Source: Penium margaritaceum (lineage: Eukaryota > Streptophyta > Zygnematophyceae > Desmidiales > Peniaceae). From it: a stretch of DNA of 64,000 nucleotides. This document shows positions 40,371 through 51,249 of the stretch, piece after piece. The first letter of the stretch is position 1. Each line of letters begins with the position of its first letter. The stretch lies in the NCBI GenBank assembly GCA_023375785.1, contig SZWC01000081.1, positions 306,881 through 370,880 on the forward strand. Direction: 5' to 3'. The translations under genes and the position numbers were made by a program. The notes beneath the pieces are model-generated. The model saw only the letters and a program-made list of their open reading frames with translations. It made no database searches and had not been told where the DNA came from.

Positions 40371-41260
40371 GCATTACACGGAACCGGAGGGCGCGCACGC
40401 TTGAGTTGGGACAGGCAAAATACGTGGCCGAGGTACTAAAGCGGTACGGCATGGAGGGCTGCAAACCAGTGTGCAGTCATGTCTCCACGACCTGTGAACT
40501 AAGTGTGGCAATGGCGACGCAAACAAAAGAAGAGCGGGAGGATATGGCAGGGGTGCCCTACCAATCGGCGGTGGGCAGCCTCATGTACGCCATGGTGGCG
40601 ACTCGACCGGATCTGGCCTACGCGGTGGGCCAAGTGAGCAGGTACATGGCCGATCGAGGGCCACTACACTGGCAGGCGGTCAAGCGCATCCTCCGCTACC
40701 TGCAGGCGACGCGCCACGTGCGCCTGAGGTTCGACGGCAAAGGGCGGACGGACCCTTTGCGCCTGGTCTACTACACGGATGCAGACTACGCTGGCGATGT
40801 GGACAAGCGGAACTCTACATCCGGCTACGTGTTCTTCCTCGCTGGTGCAGCGGTCTCTTGGTGCAGCAGGAACCAGGACTGCGTCGCCACCTCCACAGTG
40901 GAAGCGGAGTACATCGCGCTGGCCCAGGCGGTCAAGGAGGCGGTGTGGCTCCGCAGGTTGCTGGGGGAGCTGGGCGTGCCGCAGCAGGAGCCAACGGTGG
41001 TGCAAGAGGACAACACCGGCTCCATCTCGCTGACCAACAACCCGACGCAGCACAGGAGGACGAAGCACATCGACGTGCGTTACCANTACGCACGGGACAT
41101 GGTCGAGAAGGGGCAGGTGGTGCTGCAGCACTGCAGCACGCACAACATGCTTGCGGATTGCTTGACCAAAGCGCAACCCGCGGACCGGCACGCGCTGAGC
41201 GTGGCCGGGCTTGGGATGACCAGCTATGATGGGCTGGAGGGCACAGCGGAAGATGAGTAA
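40365..41260 (+). pseudogene. pol: copia RT C-terminus and RNase H (element J)
   Basis: From EFYLEVSITRNRRARTLELGQ through PYQSAVGSLMYAMVATRPDLAYAVGQVSRYM and the connection region. RNase H follows: YYTDADYAGDVDKRNSTSGYVF, VSWCSRNQDCVATSTVEAEYIALAQA, VVQEDNTGSISLTNNPTQHRRTKHIDVRY and MLADCLTKAQPADRH. It ends DGLEGTAEDE at a natural-looking stop. One ambiguous base lies at 41086. The frame is +1 relative to the RT start; otherwise the domain is intact. Confidence 0.9.
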
Positions 41261-41303
41261 GAGCAAGCTGGAGCAGCGGGCATGGCAGGTGCAAGGGGGA
41301 GAA

Positions 41304-42292
41304 TGTTGAAAAATTGCCCCTCCGCATGCCCAAGTGCGACGCCGGGAGGCGCCGACGAGCCGCCAGAAAGTGAAAACTCCGCTCCGGCGGATCTGGCGAC
41401 TCAACAATTGCTCGGATCCTAAAATAGAGGATTGCCCCATAAACGTGACGAGTCGCTGCATCCGGTGGAAGTTGTTTCGCCGGAATCGGACAAGTATCGA
41501 GGGAGATATGGCCTTTCAAAGTTGGGGTGTGCGCAGCGGCTCTGGGAGCCGGCTGCGACTCAAAATCTGGTCGATAATCGACCGGATCGAGTAACAAAAT
41601 TACCATGTGGAGAAAATGCTCCGATAGGCCTGCCGAGGCGTCCGGTGGATGATCCGCCTGATCACGTGGATCATCAACCGGATCCAGTAGTGCAGGTTGT
41701 TACTGAGGGACTTGGCCAAAATCCTGGCTCGACGTCCGAAACTCAGTAGTACGTTTTGTTACTCGGGGACTTAGTCAAAATTCTGACTGCAGGTCCGCGG
41801 ACAGGTTTCGAACCTCGTCACACCCCATCACCAAACTCGACCCAAAAGTGGGTAGGGTGCGTGGAAACAGTGCAGGGTACCCCTACACCACGTGCAAGTG
41901 GACCTGCGCCTTGGGAAAGGTGCTTCGCACGTGAAGGAAGGCGCCACGGCGTGTGCGCGCCATGGAGGCGTTAGGCGTTTCTGTAGTGGGTGAGACCTGC
42001 GCTTCAGCAAGCATAACTTGGGCTACGCTTGGCCGAATCGCGCGTGGTTTGGTGCGTTGGAAAGCTCATGACTAGACCTATAAATGTTGTGATCATGTCT
42101 ATGTTCAAAACATAACGCAAAACGACGTTATTCCCTTTGCAAAACTGACTGTCTCTGAATTCCTGCTCACATAGCGTGAGGCGACCATAAAGCTCACGCT
42201 CAGTCTCAGATTCGCCCAAAACAGTAGACGTGATCCACTAGAGTCTATCAGACCAACGTCGGGACCGCATCCACGCGGATCTCATCCTGACA
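41304..42292 (+). repeat. 3' LTR of element J, 989 bp
   Basis: TGTTGAAAAATTGCCCC ... CATCCTGACA, directly after GTGCAAGGGGGAGAA. GTGTC follows. Confidence 0.9.
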
Positions 42293-42520
42293 GTGTCCAT
42301 CCATTCGCATCACCTACTCCGCGGTAGCCTACACTTACACTGAAACCTGTACAACGCACGTGATTCCGTTCTTGTGCTCATCCTGCTAGAGCAACCTTCG
42401 CTCCTTTCTGTTGAACGCCGCATCTGCCAAACTTCAAACCTCATCAAACCCTTGAATCGTGAATTCTCACTCATCATCACCAAGTCTTCCCTGGCAACCA
42501 ACATTCTCGAAACCTTCACA

Positions 42521-43075
42521 CATGTCTTCCAGCGATGGTGCACCCACTCAACGACCACGGCACCACTGGTGGAGACATGGTAAACCAATCAAGCAAGGGA
42601 TTGTCGAATTGGCTCACAGAATCCTGATTGCCCACTTCAACAACGCAGGCGAAGCCAATTGTGACCACTGGCTTGCTGCAATGGAACTACATGCAGACGT
42701 GAGCTTTAACGACCTCGAACTCCGGGATATCTTCAGCAAGGACCGAGGTTAATTCCATGTCGACCTCTCCACTCTCAACATACATCAGTATTGGAGCGAC
42801 TACTTTCTTGCCGAATATCAAGCTCTGGTCATCCTGTACCTCACCACCGATTGTCCATTCCACTCTATCCTCTAGTCGTATGATCCCCGCTCCGACAACA
42901 TCTCTGGACTTATGGGCAACATACGGCTAGAATGCAGATGACGTAGAGGAATCCGGTGGAGAACCGACCAACCAGAAAGAATCGCCGTGGAAGATCTCCA
43001 TGAGATCCCAGACATCCCACCTTTTCATCTTCTATCCAGACCGCTCGCTCCACCCACTCCCTCACCTCACTGATA
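42521..43075 (+). pseudogene. unidentified protein remnant in element T
   Basis: From an ATG at 42521 (MSSSDGAPTQRPRHHWWRHG; an in-frame ATG also lies at 42459) the frame stays readable for about 130 codons apart from two stops (TAA near 42750, TAG near 42873). A third stop follows near 42940. Readable pieces include IVELAHRILIAHFNNAGEAN, DHWLAAMELHADVSFND and HQYWSDYFLAEYQALVILYL, which look like folded protein rather than noise. I do not recognise it. It could be a decayed gag of T's own family or a host gene piece carried by the element. It lies 75 bp before the purine tract of T. Confidence 0.45.
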
Positions 43076-43149
43076 CATGATAAGAGGTGGACGTGCCACC
43101 TGAGAGGACCTCAGACTGCACAAGTTCACTGTGACAGTTTCAAGGGGGG

Positions 43150-43771
43150 TGTTAGAATTTCCTCGCGAAACTGACTCCGTGCACATCTACTGTCAAAGAA
43201 TTCCTTTCTCAATCACGGTTCAGGTCCGAGGCCAAACCACCTTGACTAATGAGTCATCTGATGTCTGACTGTTTGACCGACAAAGTCAAGTCATCCCCTA
43301 ATAATATGACAAGTGTCACCCACGTCCCGCTAGCGGAAAGAAGCCGTTGCTCTACTGATTTGTCCGGTTCTGCCTACATATACTGAGGATTTTTATTCCC
43401 TCAAATTTAACCAAAACAATTCTTCACATCATGTTCCCTTTGGTTCTACGGTTTTGTGACCATGTCCTTGCTTTCCTCGCTCCTCGCTCTCATCGCCTTT
43501 GCCCACCATTCCCTGCTCACAGCTCTTCGCTTCGTCACTCATGATCCTTCACTCAAACTTGGCGTATCACTTGCTCCACTCTCAAGTTCCCTCATTGCCT
43601 TCAGTCTACCCCGGAGATCGGGTGTCTCGCCCCTCTCGAGGCCATGTGACTAACTCCTTGGAACTGCACTTGCCTTTCCTCTGCTGTCATTCCATTCACA
43701 AGCTCCTGCATGCTTCGTTGCTTTTGCTTGCTTCTACTCGTGATACTCTTGTTGCTTGCATTTTTCTGACA
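43150..43771 (+). repeat. 3' LTR of element T, 622 bp
   Basis: TGTTAGAATTTCC ... TTTTTCTGACA after purine tract CAAGGGGGG. The ends are imperfect inverted repeats. TACATATACTGAGG near 43375 may hold the TATA box. The end matches the LTR scrap before the primer-binding site at 33804. Confidence 0.8.
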
Positions 43772-44242
43772 CTATCACACCCCACCATTAAACTCAACCC
43801 AAAAGTGGCCAAGACGTATCAAAATAGTGTAGAGGACCCCTCCATCATATGCAAGGGGATCTGCGCTTTGGGACGGGTGCTTTGCACATGAAGGAAGGCG
43901 CCACGGCGTGTGCGTACCATGAAGGCATTAGGTTTCTGTGGCGGATGAGACCTGCGCTTTGGCAAGCGTAACTCGGGCTGTGCTTGGCCAAATCACACAT
44001 GGTTTGGTACATTGGAGAGCTTAAAACTATCCCTATAGGTGTTTAGACGATCTCCATATACAAAAACTAACACAAAATTCCATTATTACCTTTGCACAAC
44101 TGACTCTCTGATTCCCTGCTCAAATGGAGTGAGGCGACCAAAAGTCTCACTCTCAGTCTTAAAGTCGCCAAAAAGGAATAAGTGAACAATTAGAGATGGA
44201 TCAAAAACTTTTGGGACTGCACCAATCCGATTTCTTCATACA
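43772..44242 (+). repeat. 5' LTR tail of element I
   Basis: Matches the second half of the J LTR (ACACCCCACCATTAAACTCAA, GAAGGAAGGCGCCACGGCGTG). It ends CTTCATACA just before a primer site. The first half of this LTR was lost where element T sits. Confidence 0.8.
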
Positions 44243-44257
44243 GGGTTATGGGCCCAC
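44243..44257 (+). promoter_or_regulatory. half-tRNA-type primer-binding site (element I)
   Basis: GGGTTATGGGCCCAC, identical to the J site although the surrounding leader has diverged. Confidence 0.85.
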
Positions 44258-44317
44258 AGTTCCGATTGTCTCCAACCTTCACGTTTTCCGCGGCGCACAG
44301 GAATAGATGTTGCCCAA

Positions 44318-45070
44318 ATGGCATAGAGGGAGGCCAGACCATCCAGAAGTATGTGAGTGGTCCAGACTTTGGGATATGGAGGTGGCAGTTTGAGCTGCAC
44401 CTCGTGCATAACGGGCTGTTGGATGCAATGTTGTGAAAGAAGGTGCTCGTCGGGGCGACAGCTCTGGATAGGGAGAAGCAAGCCATTGAAGATAAGAACA
44501 CGGAGGCGCTCATGCTCCTGGTGTCCGAGATAGCCGAGTTGTAGTGGGATACTTCTAAGGCTACAAGCTGGCAGCCAAAGCTTGCAAAAACTCTGTGCTA
44601 CCCACCAATCCAAGTCGTTCGCAAACAAAAACTTTTCGATCTAGCGGTTTCTCATGGTAAGAATTGAGGAGGGAGATGATTTCATCTTTTCCATGCTGTA
44701 GATCAAATCACTCATCTCACAATGCAACGATGTAGGATGGAAGATTGACATACAGCAGTAGGCGATGGCCCTCCTCATGACCCTACCTGACAGTTAGGGT
44801 CCACTCATCACCATCCTCAGAGGATGGGCAGAGGACAAGCTAAACTTATGGTGTAGTTGTAAAGTACATCCGCAACGGGACACAGGAACAGAGCTCCGGG
44901 AAGGCCTCGTCTTCCTCATCGGCCCTTCTCACCAAAATTTGTGGTGGCGGAAGTGGGGGCAAGGGAAATGGGGGGAAGGTCAGCGACAAGAAGGACTCCA
45001 AGAAACGTCCATGCTGTAATTGTGGCAAGGAGGGTTACTGGGCCCGAGAGTGCCCAGAGGAGGCGAAGGC
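44318..45070 (+). pseudogene. gag: copia gag (element I)
   Basis: Decayed relative of the J gag. ATG at 44318 is followed within three codons by a stop. Recognisable pieces include KSFANKNFSI, LMVRIEEGDDFIFSML and DVGWKIDIQQ*AMALLMTLPDS in mixed frames. The knuckle near 45012-45053 is C-x2-C-x4-Y-x4-C, with Tyr for His. Many stops; no function expected. Confidence 0.8.
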
Positions 45071-45535
45071 GAGCAGCAAGAACCAAAATTCAAGTCACTC
45101 CTTAACGACAACAAGAACCACTTCCTCAAGAAGGCCAACAGGTGGTGCCTATATTTCGGGCCCAAGGAGCACACCCAGGTCCAGAAGGTGGGGTTCATCA
45201 CCTACAAAAAACCCTCCATGTCAATGGTGGTTGCAAACAATAACACCGAGCCGGCGGCCGGCCAAGGTGGCGTGGAGGAGGAAGTTGTGGTGGGTGGTAA
45301 GATGGAGTTGTGTACAATCCGTGACGTGCAGCACGTCCCCGGCCTAGCTGAATTTTTTAGTGTTAACTGTTTGACGTGGTATGATGTGCTCTTCAGTAGG
45401 AAAAGCGCAGTGGTGCGCAACTTCAGAAGCAGCGAAGTCGTGCTGGACGGCAAGGTCAGTTTGAACATCGTCGAGACCAAGGTGATCCCGCGGCATTGAA
45501 CACAGCAGACTTGCAAGAGCGCGTCTTCAGCATGG
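45071..45535 (+). pseudogene. pol: copia protease (element I)
   Basis: WCLYFGPKEHTQVQKVGFITYKKPSMSMVVANN aligns with J's CLDSGAEEHTQVEK. The catalytic Asp is Tyr and the Ser is Phe. The remainder (LCTIRDVQHVPGLAEFFSVNCL, VVLDGKVSLNIVETK) stays in one frame to a stop at about 45499. Confidence 0.8.
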
Positions 45536-46400
45536 GCAAGGGAGGAAGCGCTGATCTGGAGCTCTGGCACCGACGGTTGGGGCATCCGGCGTCCGCAACC
45601 GTTAAGGAGATGGTAAAGCATGACATGGTACAATGGCCTCATCAAAGACAGTACAACAGATGCGGCAGTAGATGTAGTGTCGCACAAAAAGTACGAGCCT
45701 TGTATTTTGGCAAGGTGCAACGCAAGCCGTTGAACGAGAATGCGGCTCGTGCAAAGGATCTGCTAAAGGTCGTGCACAACGACATGTGCTGGCCATTCAA
45801 AATGCCTTCATTGATGACTGTAGCAGGAAGTTGTTCATGTACTTCATGAAGAGGAAAGCTGAGGTCCTAGACCGGCTAAAGAAGTACGTCAAAGCAGTTG
45901 AGAGGCAGACTGGCCAGAAGGTCAGAGCCTTACGTAGCAACAACGACGAAGATTACGTAGACTGTTGTGGGTGGATTAAGTAATAGGACATCGACTGGGA
46001 ACCCACTACACCGTACTGGTCATAATCTAACTGAGTGGGGGGCAAACCAGACGCTGCTAAACATGGTGTAGACCATGCTTGTGCATGCGGGATTACCGCG
46101 AGGGTTCATCGTGGAGGCTATGCGGACAGCAAGCTACACCATCAACCTCACCCCTAAGAGTAGTGCTGAAGGGTAAGGGCAACTGGAAGACACCACAGGA
46201 TGTTTGGAGCGGGCATAAGCCAAACGTGGCACGCGTGAAGGTTTTCGGATGCAAGGTGCATGTGATGTTGATGGTGGCACAGCGACACGATAGCAAGCTG
46301 GAATCTCGGGCAAAGTCATGCTTGTTCCTCGACTACGAGAGTAGAGGAAAGGCAGCTTTGGGACCCGCGTACACAAAAGATCATCCGTACTCGTGACGTC
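45536..46400 (+). pseudogene. pol: copia integrase (element I)
   Basis: GKGGSADLELWHRRLGHPASATVKEMVKHDM (zinc part), ARAKDLLKVVHNDMCWPFKMPS (first Asp), a deletion of the segment before FIDDCSRKLFMYF, VRALRSNNDEDYV (second Asp now Asn), then ANQTLLNMV, and VRVKVFGCKVHVMLMVAQ. Stops and indels separate these pieces. The family match to J is clear throughout. Confidence 0.8.
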
Positions 46401-46880
46401 CAGTTTGAGGAGCAGTAGAGCTTCAAAAGTAGCAGAAACAACATGAGCTTTGGGAACACTCCAAAACAGCGGGAGTGGTTCCAATTCCTTGACTATGAGA
46501 AGGAGCCAGCAGACCTGGAGGTTGAGGATGTGGCATTGGAGTGGGGCAGTACAGAAGAGGCAGCAGCTGACGTGGAGGACTCTGACGATGATGCAGCTGG
46601 GCTAGAGATCCAACATAAACATCTGTCGAAGGAAGCATTGTGGGTGCTGAAGCATGCACTCTCGACAGAGTTCGTATCAAGTGTCAGAGGAAATTCCTCA
46701 AGGCACGCCGCCCGTTTGGTTGATGTTTTGCTGGAGTGTGAGGCACCCTCGAGTTTAGCCCGGTTGATGTTTCACTAGAGCGATCACAGGTAGAAGGATC
46801 GTAGTAAAACGACAAGGCGCCATCAAAACTGCCACACCACAGCGGGAGGTGGCGGAGAGCGGGGAAGCGCTTCGACAAAA
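46401..46880 (+). pseudogene. pol: integrase-RT hinge (element I)
   Basis: MSFGNTPKQREWFQFLDYEKEPADLEVEDVALEWG ... ADVEDSDDDAAGLEIQ, the same acidic linker as J, with indels toward its end. Confidence 0.75.
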
Positions 46881-47640
46881 GCACTAGTCTATGGATCCGG
46901 ATGACGTGGGGCATGCTGATTGTATCAACGGAGCTGACGACCATACAAGAGGAACTTGCAAAGCCCGAGGAGGAGCAATTGGACACCGCCATCAAGTTGG
47001 AGTTGGTGTCCATTGTTGAAAACAACACTTGGTAGCTGATTAACAGGCCGAAAAGCGCCAAGGTCTTTGCCTCAAAGTGGGTCTTCAAGACCAAGTTCAA
47101 AAAAGAAAGTGTCGTGGAAAAGTACAAGGCATGGCTCATGGCGAAGGGGTACGCACAGGGTAAGGGCGAGCACTGCGATGAGACGTTTGCCCCCGTCACC
47201 AACTTTACGAGCATCCAGGCAATTCTTGTAGTGAAAGTCACGAAAGATATGGAGCTCCACCAGATGGATGCGAAGATGGCCTTCCTCAACGGCACCATCA
47301 ACACAGAAATCTACATGGAGGTGCCCGAGAGGGTTGAGACACCAGAGGGCGAGGTGTGCAAGATGTGGAAATCTTTGTAAGGGCTAAAACAATTGCCTCG
47401 ATGTTGGTACCAGTAGATGGACAGCTCCAGGGCACAACTCCACTTCAAGTGCACTGAGGCAGATCAAAGCGTGTATGTGCAACACAACAAGAAGCTCTAT
47501 CATATCGTTGTTCTCTATGTGGACGATCTGATTTTGTGCTCCTAAAACCTATCCAACCTACACTAGGTGAAAGACAAACTGAGCAATAGGTTCTAGATGT
47601 TGAACATGGGGGAGTTGGAGTTCTACCCCGGGTTGAGAAG
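46881..47640 (+). pseudogene. pol: copia reverse transcriptase (element I)
   Basis: FASKWVFKTKFKKESVVEKYKAWLMAKGYAQGKGEHCDETFAPVTNF, motif A LHQMDAKMAFLNGTI (two substitutions) and VPERVETPEGEVCKMWKSL to a stop near 47378. The second half is in another stretch with VVLYVDDLILCS (YVDD kept), followed by stops. It is a diverged sibling of the J RT. Confidence 0.8.
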
Positions 47641-48500
47641 TACGTAAAACCGGAGGGCACGCACGCTTGAGCTGGGGCAGGCCAAATACGTGGCTGAGGT
47701 ACTAAGGCAGTACGACATGGAGGACTGCAAACCAATTGGCAGTCCTGCCTCCATGACTTGTGAACTACGTGTCGCAATGGCACCGCAAACAAAACAAGAG
47801 CGGGAGGACATGGCAAGGGTGCCCTACAAATCGGTGGTGGACAGCCTCATGTACGCCATGGTGGCAACTTGACTGGACCTGGCCTATGCGATGGGCCAAG
47901 TGAGCAGATACGTGGTCGATCCAGGGCTACTTCACTGGCAGGTAATCAAGCGCATCGTCTGGTAACTGCAGGCGACGCGACACATGCGCCTAAGGTTCGA
48001 CAACAAGGTGCTGTGCGGATGCTGACTATGCTGGCGATGTGGAGAAGCAGAAGTATAAATCCGGCTATGTGTCTTTTTTTGCTGGTACAGCGGTATCGTG
48101 GTGTAGCAGGAAGTAGGACAACATTGCTACCTTTACAGTGGTAGCAGAGTACATCGTGCTGGCCGAGGTAGTCAAGGAGGCGGTGTTGCTCCATAGGTTG
48201 CTGCGGGAGCAAGGCGTGCTGTACCAAGAGCCTACGGTGGTGCAAGAGGACAACACCGACTCCATCAAGATGACCAACAATACAATGCAGCATAGAAGGA
48301 CGAAGCACATCGACTTGTATTATCACTATGCATGGGACATGGTTGAAAAGGGACAGGTAGTGCTGCGGCACTGCAGCACGCACATGCTTGCGGATTGCTT
48401 GACCAAAGCGCAAACTCGTGGACGGGTACGCAATGAGCGTGGCCGAGCTTGGAATGACCAGTTATGATGGGCTGGAGGGCACAGCAGAAGATGAGTGAGA
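47641..48500 (+). pseudogene. pol: copia RT C-terminus and RNase H (element I)
   Basis: AKYVAEVLRQYDMEDCKPIGSPASMTCELRVAM, VDSLMYAMVAT, then after frame breaks the RNase H pieces ADADYAGDVEKQKYKSGYV and VAEYIVLAEVVKEAVLLHRLL. VVQEDNTDSIKMTNNTMQHRRTKHIDLYYHY and MLADCLTKAQT follow, then a close match to J's end (MTSYDGLEGTAEDE). Confidence 0.8.
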
Positions 48501-48540
48501 GCAATCAGGAGCAGTGGGCATGGAAGGTGCAAGGGGAAAT

Positions 48541-49491
48541 TGTTGAAAAATTGTCTCTTTACATACCCAATTGCGGCGTTGGGAGGCGCTAAGGAGCCGA
48601 CAGGGAGAGGGAAATCTCGCCATTTGTTATGGAGGCTCCTCCAAACCCAAAATGTATGATTGCTCCTAAAATCTGACGAGTCACTGAATCCGGTGGAGGT
48701 TGTTTCACCGGAATCGGACAAGTAACGAGGGGGATATGAGCTTCCAAAGTTGTGATGTGCGTTGCGGCTCTGGGAGCCGGCCGTAACTCAACTACTAGTG
48801 AAACATCGACCGGAACGAGTAACAAAAAGACATCTGGTGTTTTTGCCCCAGAGGACCGCCAAGTCGCTCCGGCGAATGATCCGCCGGATGTTAATGGTAC
48901 ATGTTGATACTGAGGGACAGCCAAAATCCTGGCTTGGAGTCCAAAACACAGTAGTACATTTTGTTACTTAGGGACCGTCAAAATTCTTACCGCATGTCCG
49001 CGGACAGGTTTCAAACTCTGTCACACCCCACCATCAAACTCAATCCAAAAGTGGGCGAGGTGCATCAAAACAGTACAAGGAACCCTTCCCTCACGTACAA
49101 AGGGATCTGCACCTTGGGACAGGCACTTCGTACGTGAAGGAAGGCGCCACGGCGTGTGCGCACCATGGAGTCGTTAGGCGTTCCTATTGCGGGTGACACC
49201 TGTGCTTTGGCAAGCGTAACTCGGGCTACGCTTGGGCGAATTGTGCATGGTTTGGTGCATTGGAGAGCTCATGAATAGCCCTATGGGATTGTAAGACAAT
49301 GTACATGTACAACATCTAACGCAAAATTTTGTTCTTCCCTTTGCAAAACTGACTGTCCTTCAATTCCTGCTCACATAGTGTGAGAACACCACAATGCTCA
49401 CGCTCCGTCCCAGATTCACCCAAAAGGAAGAAATGAACAACTAGAGATGGGTAAAACACAGTCAGGACTGCACCACGCAGATTTCTCGACA
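48541..49491 (+). repeat. 3' LTR of element I, about 951 bp
   Basis: TGTTGAAAAATTGTC ... ATTTCTCGACA after GTGCAAGGGGAAAT. It is a diverged copy of the J LTR. The right boundary is inferred from alignment. Confidence 0.8.
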
Positions 49492-49745
49492 ATTGTATCA
49501 CCCTAATTAAGCAAATGTCTGAAAAACTCAACCCCAAGGATCTAAGAGACAAGCCTTTCTTTTGTCAACCTTGCTATCAGGCTTCAGCTTGTGTCGAAGG
49601 ACCCAACAAGCTAAGATACTTTCATAGCAGGCTAGAAGGTCCACAAGCTCAAAGATGTCATGCTCCTTGAGAGCACTTAACTCCTCTTGCATGGCCTTTT
49701 CCCAGAGGTCATCATCGGATGTCTTCTCAAGTCTGCCAAACTATG
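49492..49745 (-). pseudogene. pol: copia RT start, remnant (element G)
   Basis: Minus strand DDDLWEKAMQEELSALKEHDIFELVDLLA, then a gap in similarity and WVLRHKLKPDSKVDK. This matches AEQWCTAYQDELDAIREHGVFELVDLPK and WILRKKLKPDGTVER of element H. The rest of RT is missing at the junction with element I. Confidence 0.7.
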
Positions 49746-51249
49746 GAAGGCTATGGTGGAAGTGTGAGAATTCCACTCCCTACAATCCATGCAACCACAT
49801 AGGCTACAACAGAGGTATCGAGGGCGCTGTAGAACTCATGTGTAACAAGTACATATTCCACTGCTGAGTTGGGATGGAAAACAGTGAAAGCAATTCCAAG
49901 TGCGTCAAGACCAGTGGATCTAGCAGAGGGTCCAACAGTGGAGGAGGATATACAAGAGTGTTTGCAATACCAAGAGGAGTGAGAGATCAAATTCTTAGGG
50001 AGGCAGCGAGACCTCCCTCCATGCGTGAACGTCTCTACGCTGACAACAGGGGCCTGTGACTCATAACGTGCCAATGGGACATCCGTAGGTTTTGTGGTCT
50101 GCGACACAAAAAGTAGGAGGTGCATGAAGGGCGGGATGTGCTAGTGCACTGACTGTTGTGGACATATGTACCAAACTTTGGAGATGATATGTCAGTGTAT
50201 AAGATAAAGACACCGACAATGAATACGGGGACAAAGCAGTTGGGGCGCTAGACCAGGAGGACAGACTGGATGACTCATTGTCAATGGAAGTGATCGATAA
50301 TGAGTGTGTATATGGAAAAGGTGGAGCAGAGGAAACTGTGCCGGAGGGTGGAAGTTTTCGGCCCTTGAGACCAGAGGCTGAGATGGTACCTTTCAAGCCA
50401 ACAGAGTGAGGAAAGAGAAGAGGATGGAGTGACACGGGATAACTCATGCGAGAAGACGTCTTCAAAGAAAAGCGTGTTGCTGTCGGAAATCTCTTCCCGA
50501 CTGTCCATGACGGGGCACACAGCTCTCACAGGATTGGGAACTTGAGGCATGGCGAGCAAGGGCAGTTTTTACTGACGGTGCGCTTTGGGGCCCCACACCA
50601 AATGTGAGAGGTCACATGAGCAGAACCATGGCAGAATGCAGGAGGGGAACTTCGGACGGAAATGACGTTGTTTTGAGTCACTTAATGGACATGATCTAAC
50701 AGTTATAGTGCTTGTCACAAGCTTTCCAACACACCGAAATACATGCAATTCAGAGCAGCGTAGCACCCGCTATGCTCTCCCACGTGCATCATTACAACTC
50801 AGCCGCCTGTCACATGGCTGAGACTCTACCACATGGCAAAGTGGCCGGCCTCAAGTTTCACCTCATCATCAGCCGTGGCCACGGGCTATTTTTCCCTGTG
50901 CCATGTTCGAGACCTCCAGCCTTGCCCCTGCAATTCTTCTCCTGTGCCATCCAGCTTCTCACGGCTCCTTTGTCGCAAGCACTGCTCCGTCGATGATGCT
51001 CATGTTGCTGGTGCACACAGATCATGCAGGCCATGTGTGTGTGGTGCTGCACAAGTCCAGCACTCATGCCCACTTGCGCATGTGTGAGCTGGCATCTTGG
51101 TATTGACGAGATTTCAGCCACCTCACCACTCACACAAAGGCGTGATGAGGGGCGAAATTCCTGACAGTTGCGTAACCCACTTACACAAGAACAGTCAGCG
51201 TCCCATGACCGCCTTGGACATGAAAACAATATGAAGGAAGGTACAAAGA
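49746..51249 (-). other. probable hinge region of element G, unreadable
   Basis: Lies between the RT and integrase remnants of G. No clear reading frame remains. Minus-strand serine/proline-rich pieces (for example SSSSLSSLCW and PPSGTVSSAPP around 50300-50400) would fit a hinge. Confidence 0.4.

Larger units (their letters stand above)
35397..42292 (+). mobile_element. Element J: near-complete copia element with target duplication
   Basis: 5' LTR 35397-36570, half-tRNA primer site, gag-pol, polypurine tract (about 41290-41303), 3' LTR 41304-42292. GTGTC occurs on both sides (35392-35396, 42293-42297). Two stretches are duplicated around single Ns by the assembly (35622-36046, 39573-40161). 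The LTRs differ at scattered sites, so insertion was not very recent. Gag and pol up to 39866 lie in one reading frame with four stops. Confidence 0.9.
33781..43771 (+). mobile_element. Element T: protein-poor LTR element, split by element J
   Basis: It has about 23 bp of a 5' LTR (33781-33803), then a primer-binding site at 33804. The internal region is 33816-35396 plus 42298-43149, a purine tract CAAGGGGGG (43141-43149) precedes the 3' end, and a full 3' LTR lies at 43150-43771. The last bases of the two LTRs agree (GCTTGCATTTTT...ACA). Removing J and one GTGTC leaves an internal region of about 2.4 kb without protease, integrase or RT. That is the pattern of large non-autonomous LTR elements. 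It lies inside the 5' LTR of element I. Confidence 0.75.
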
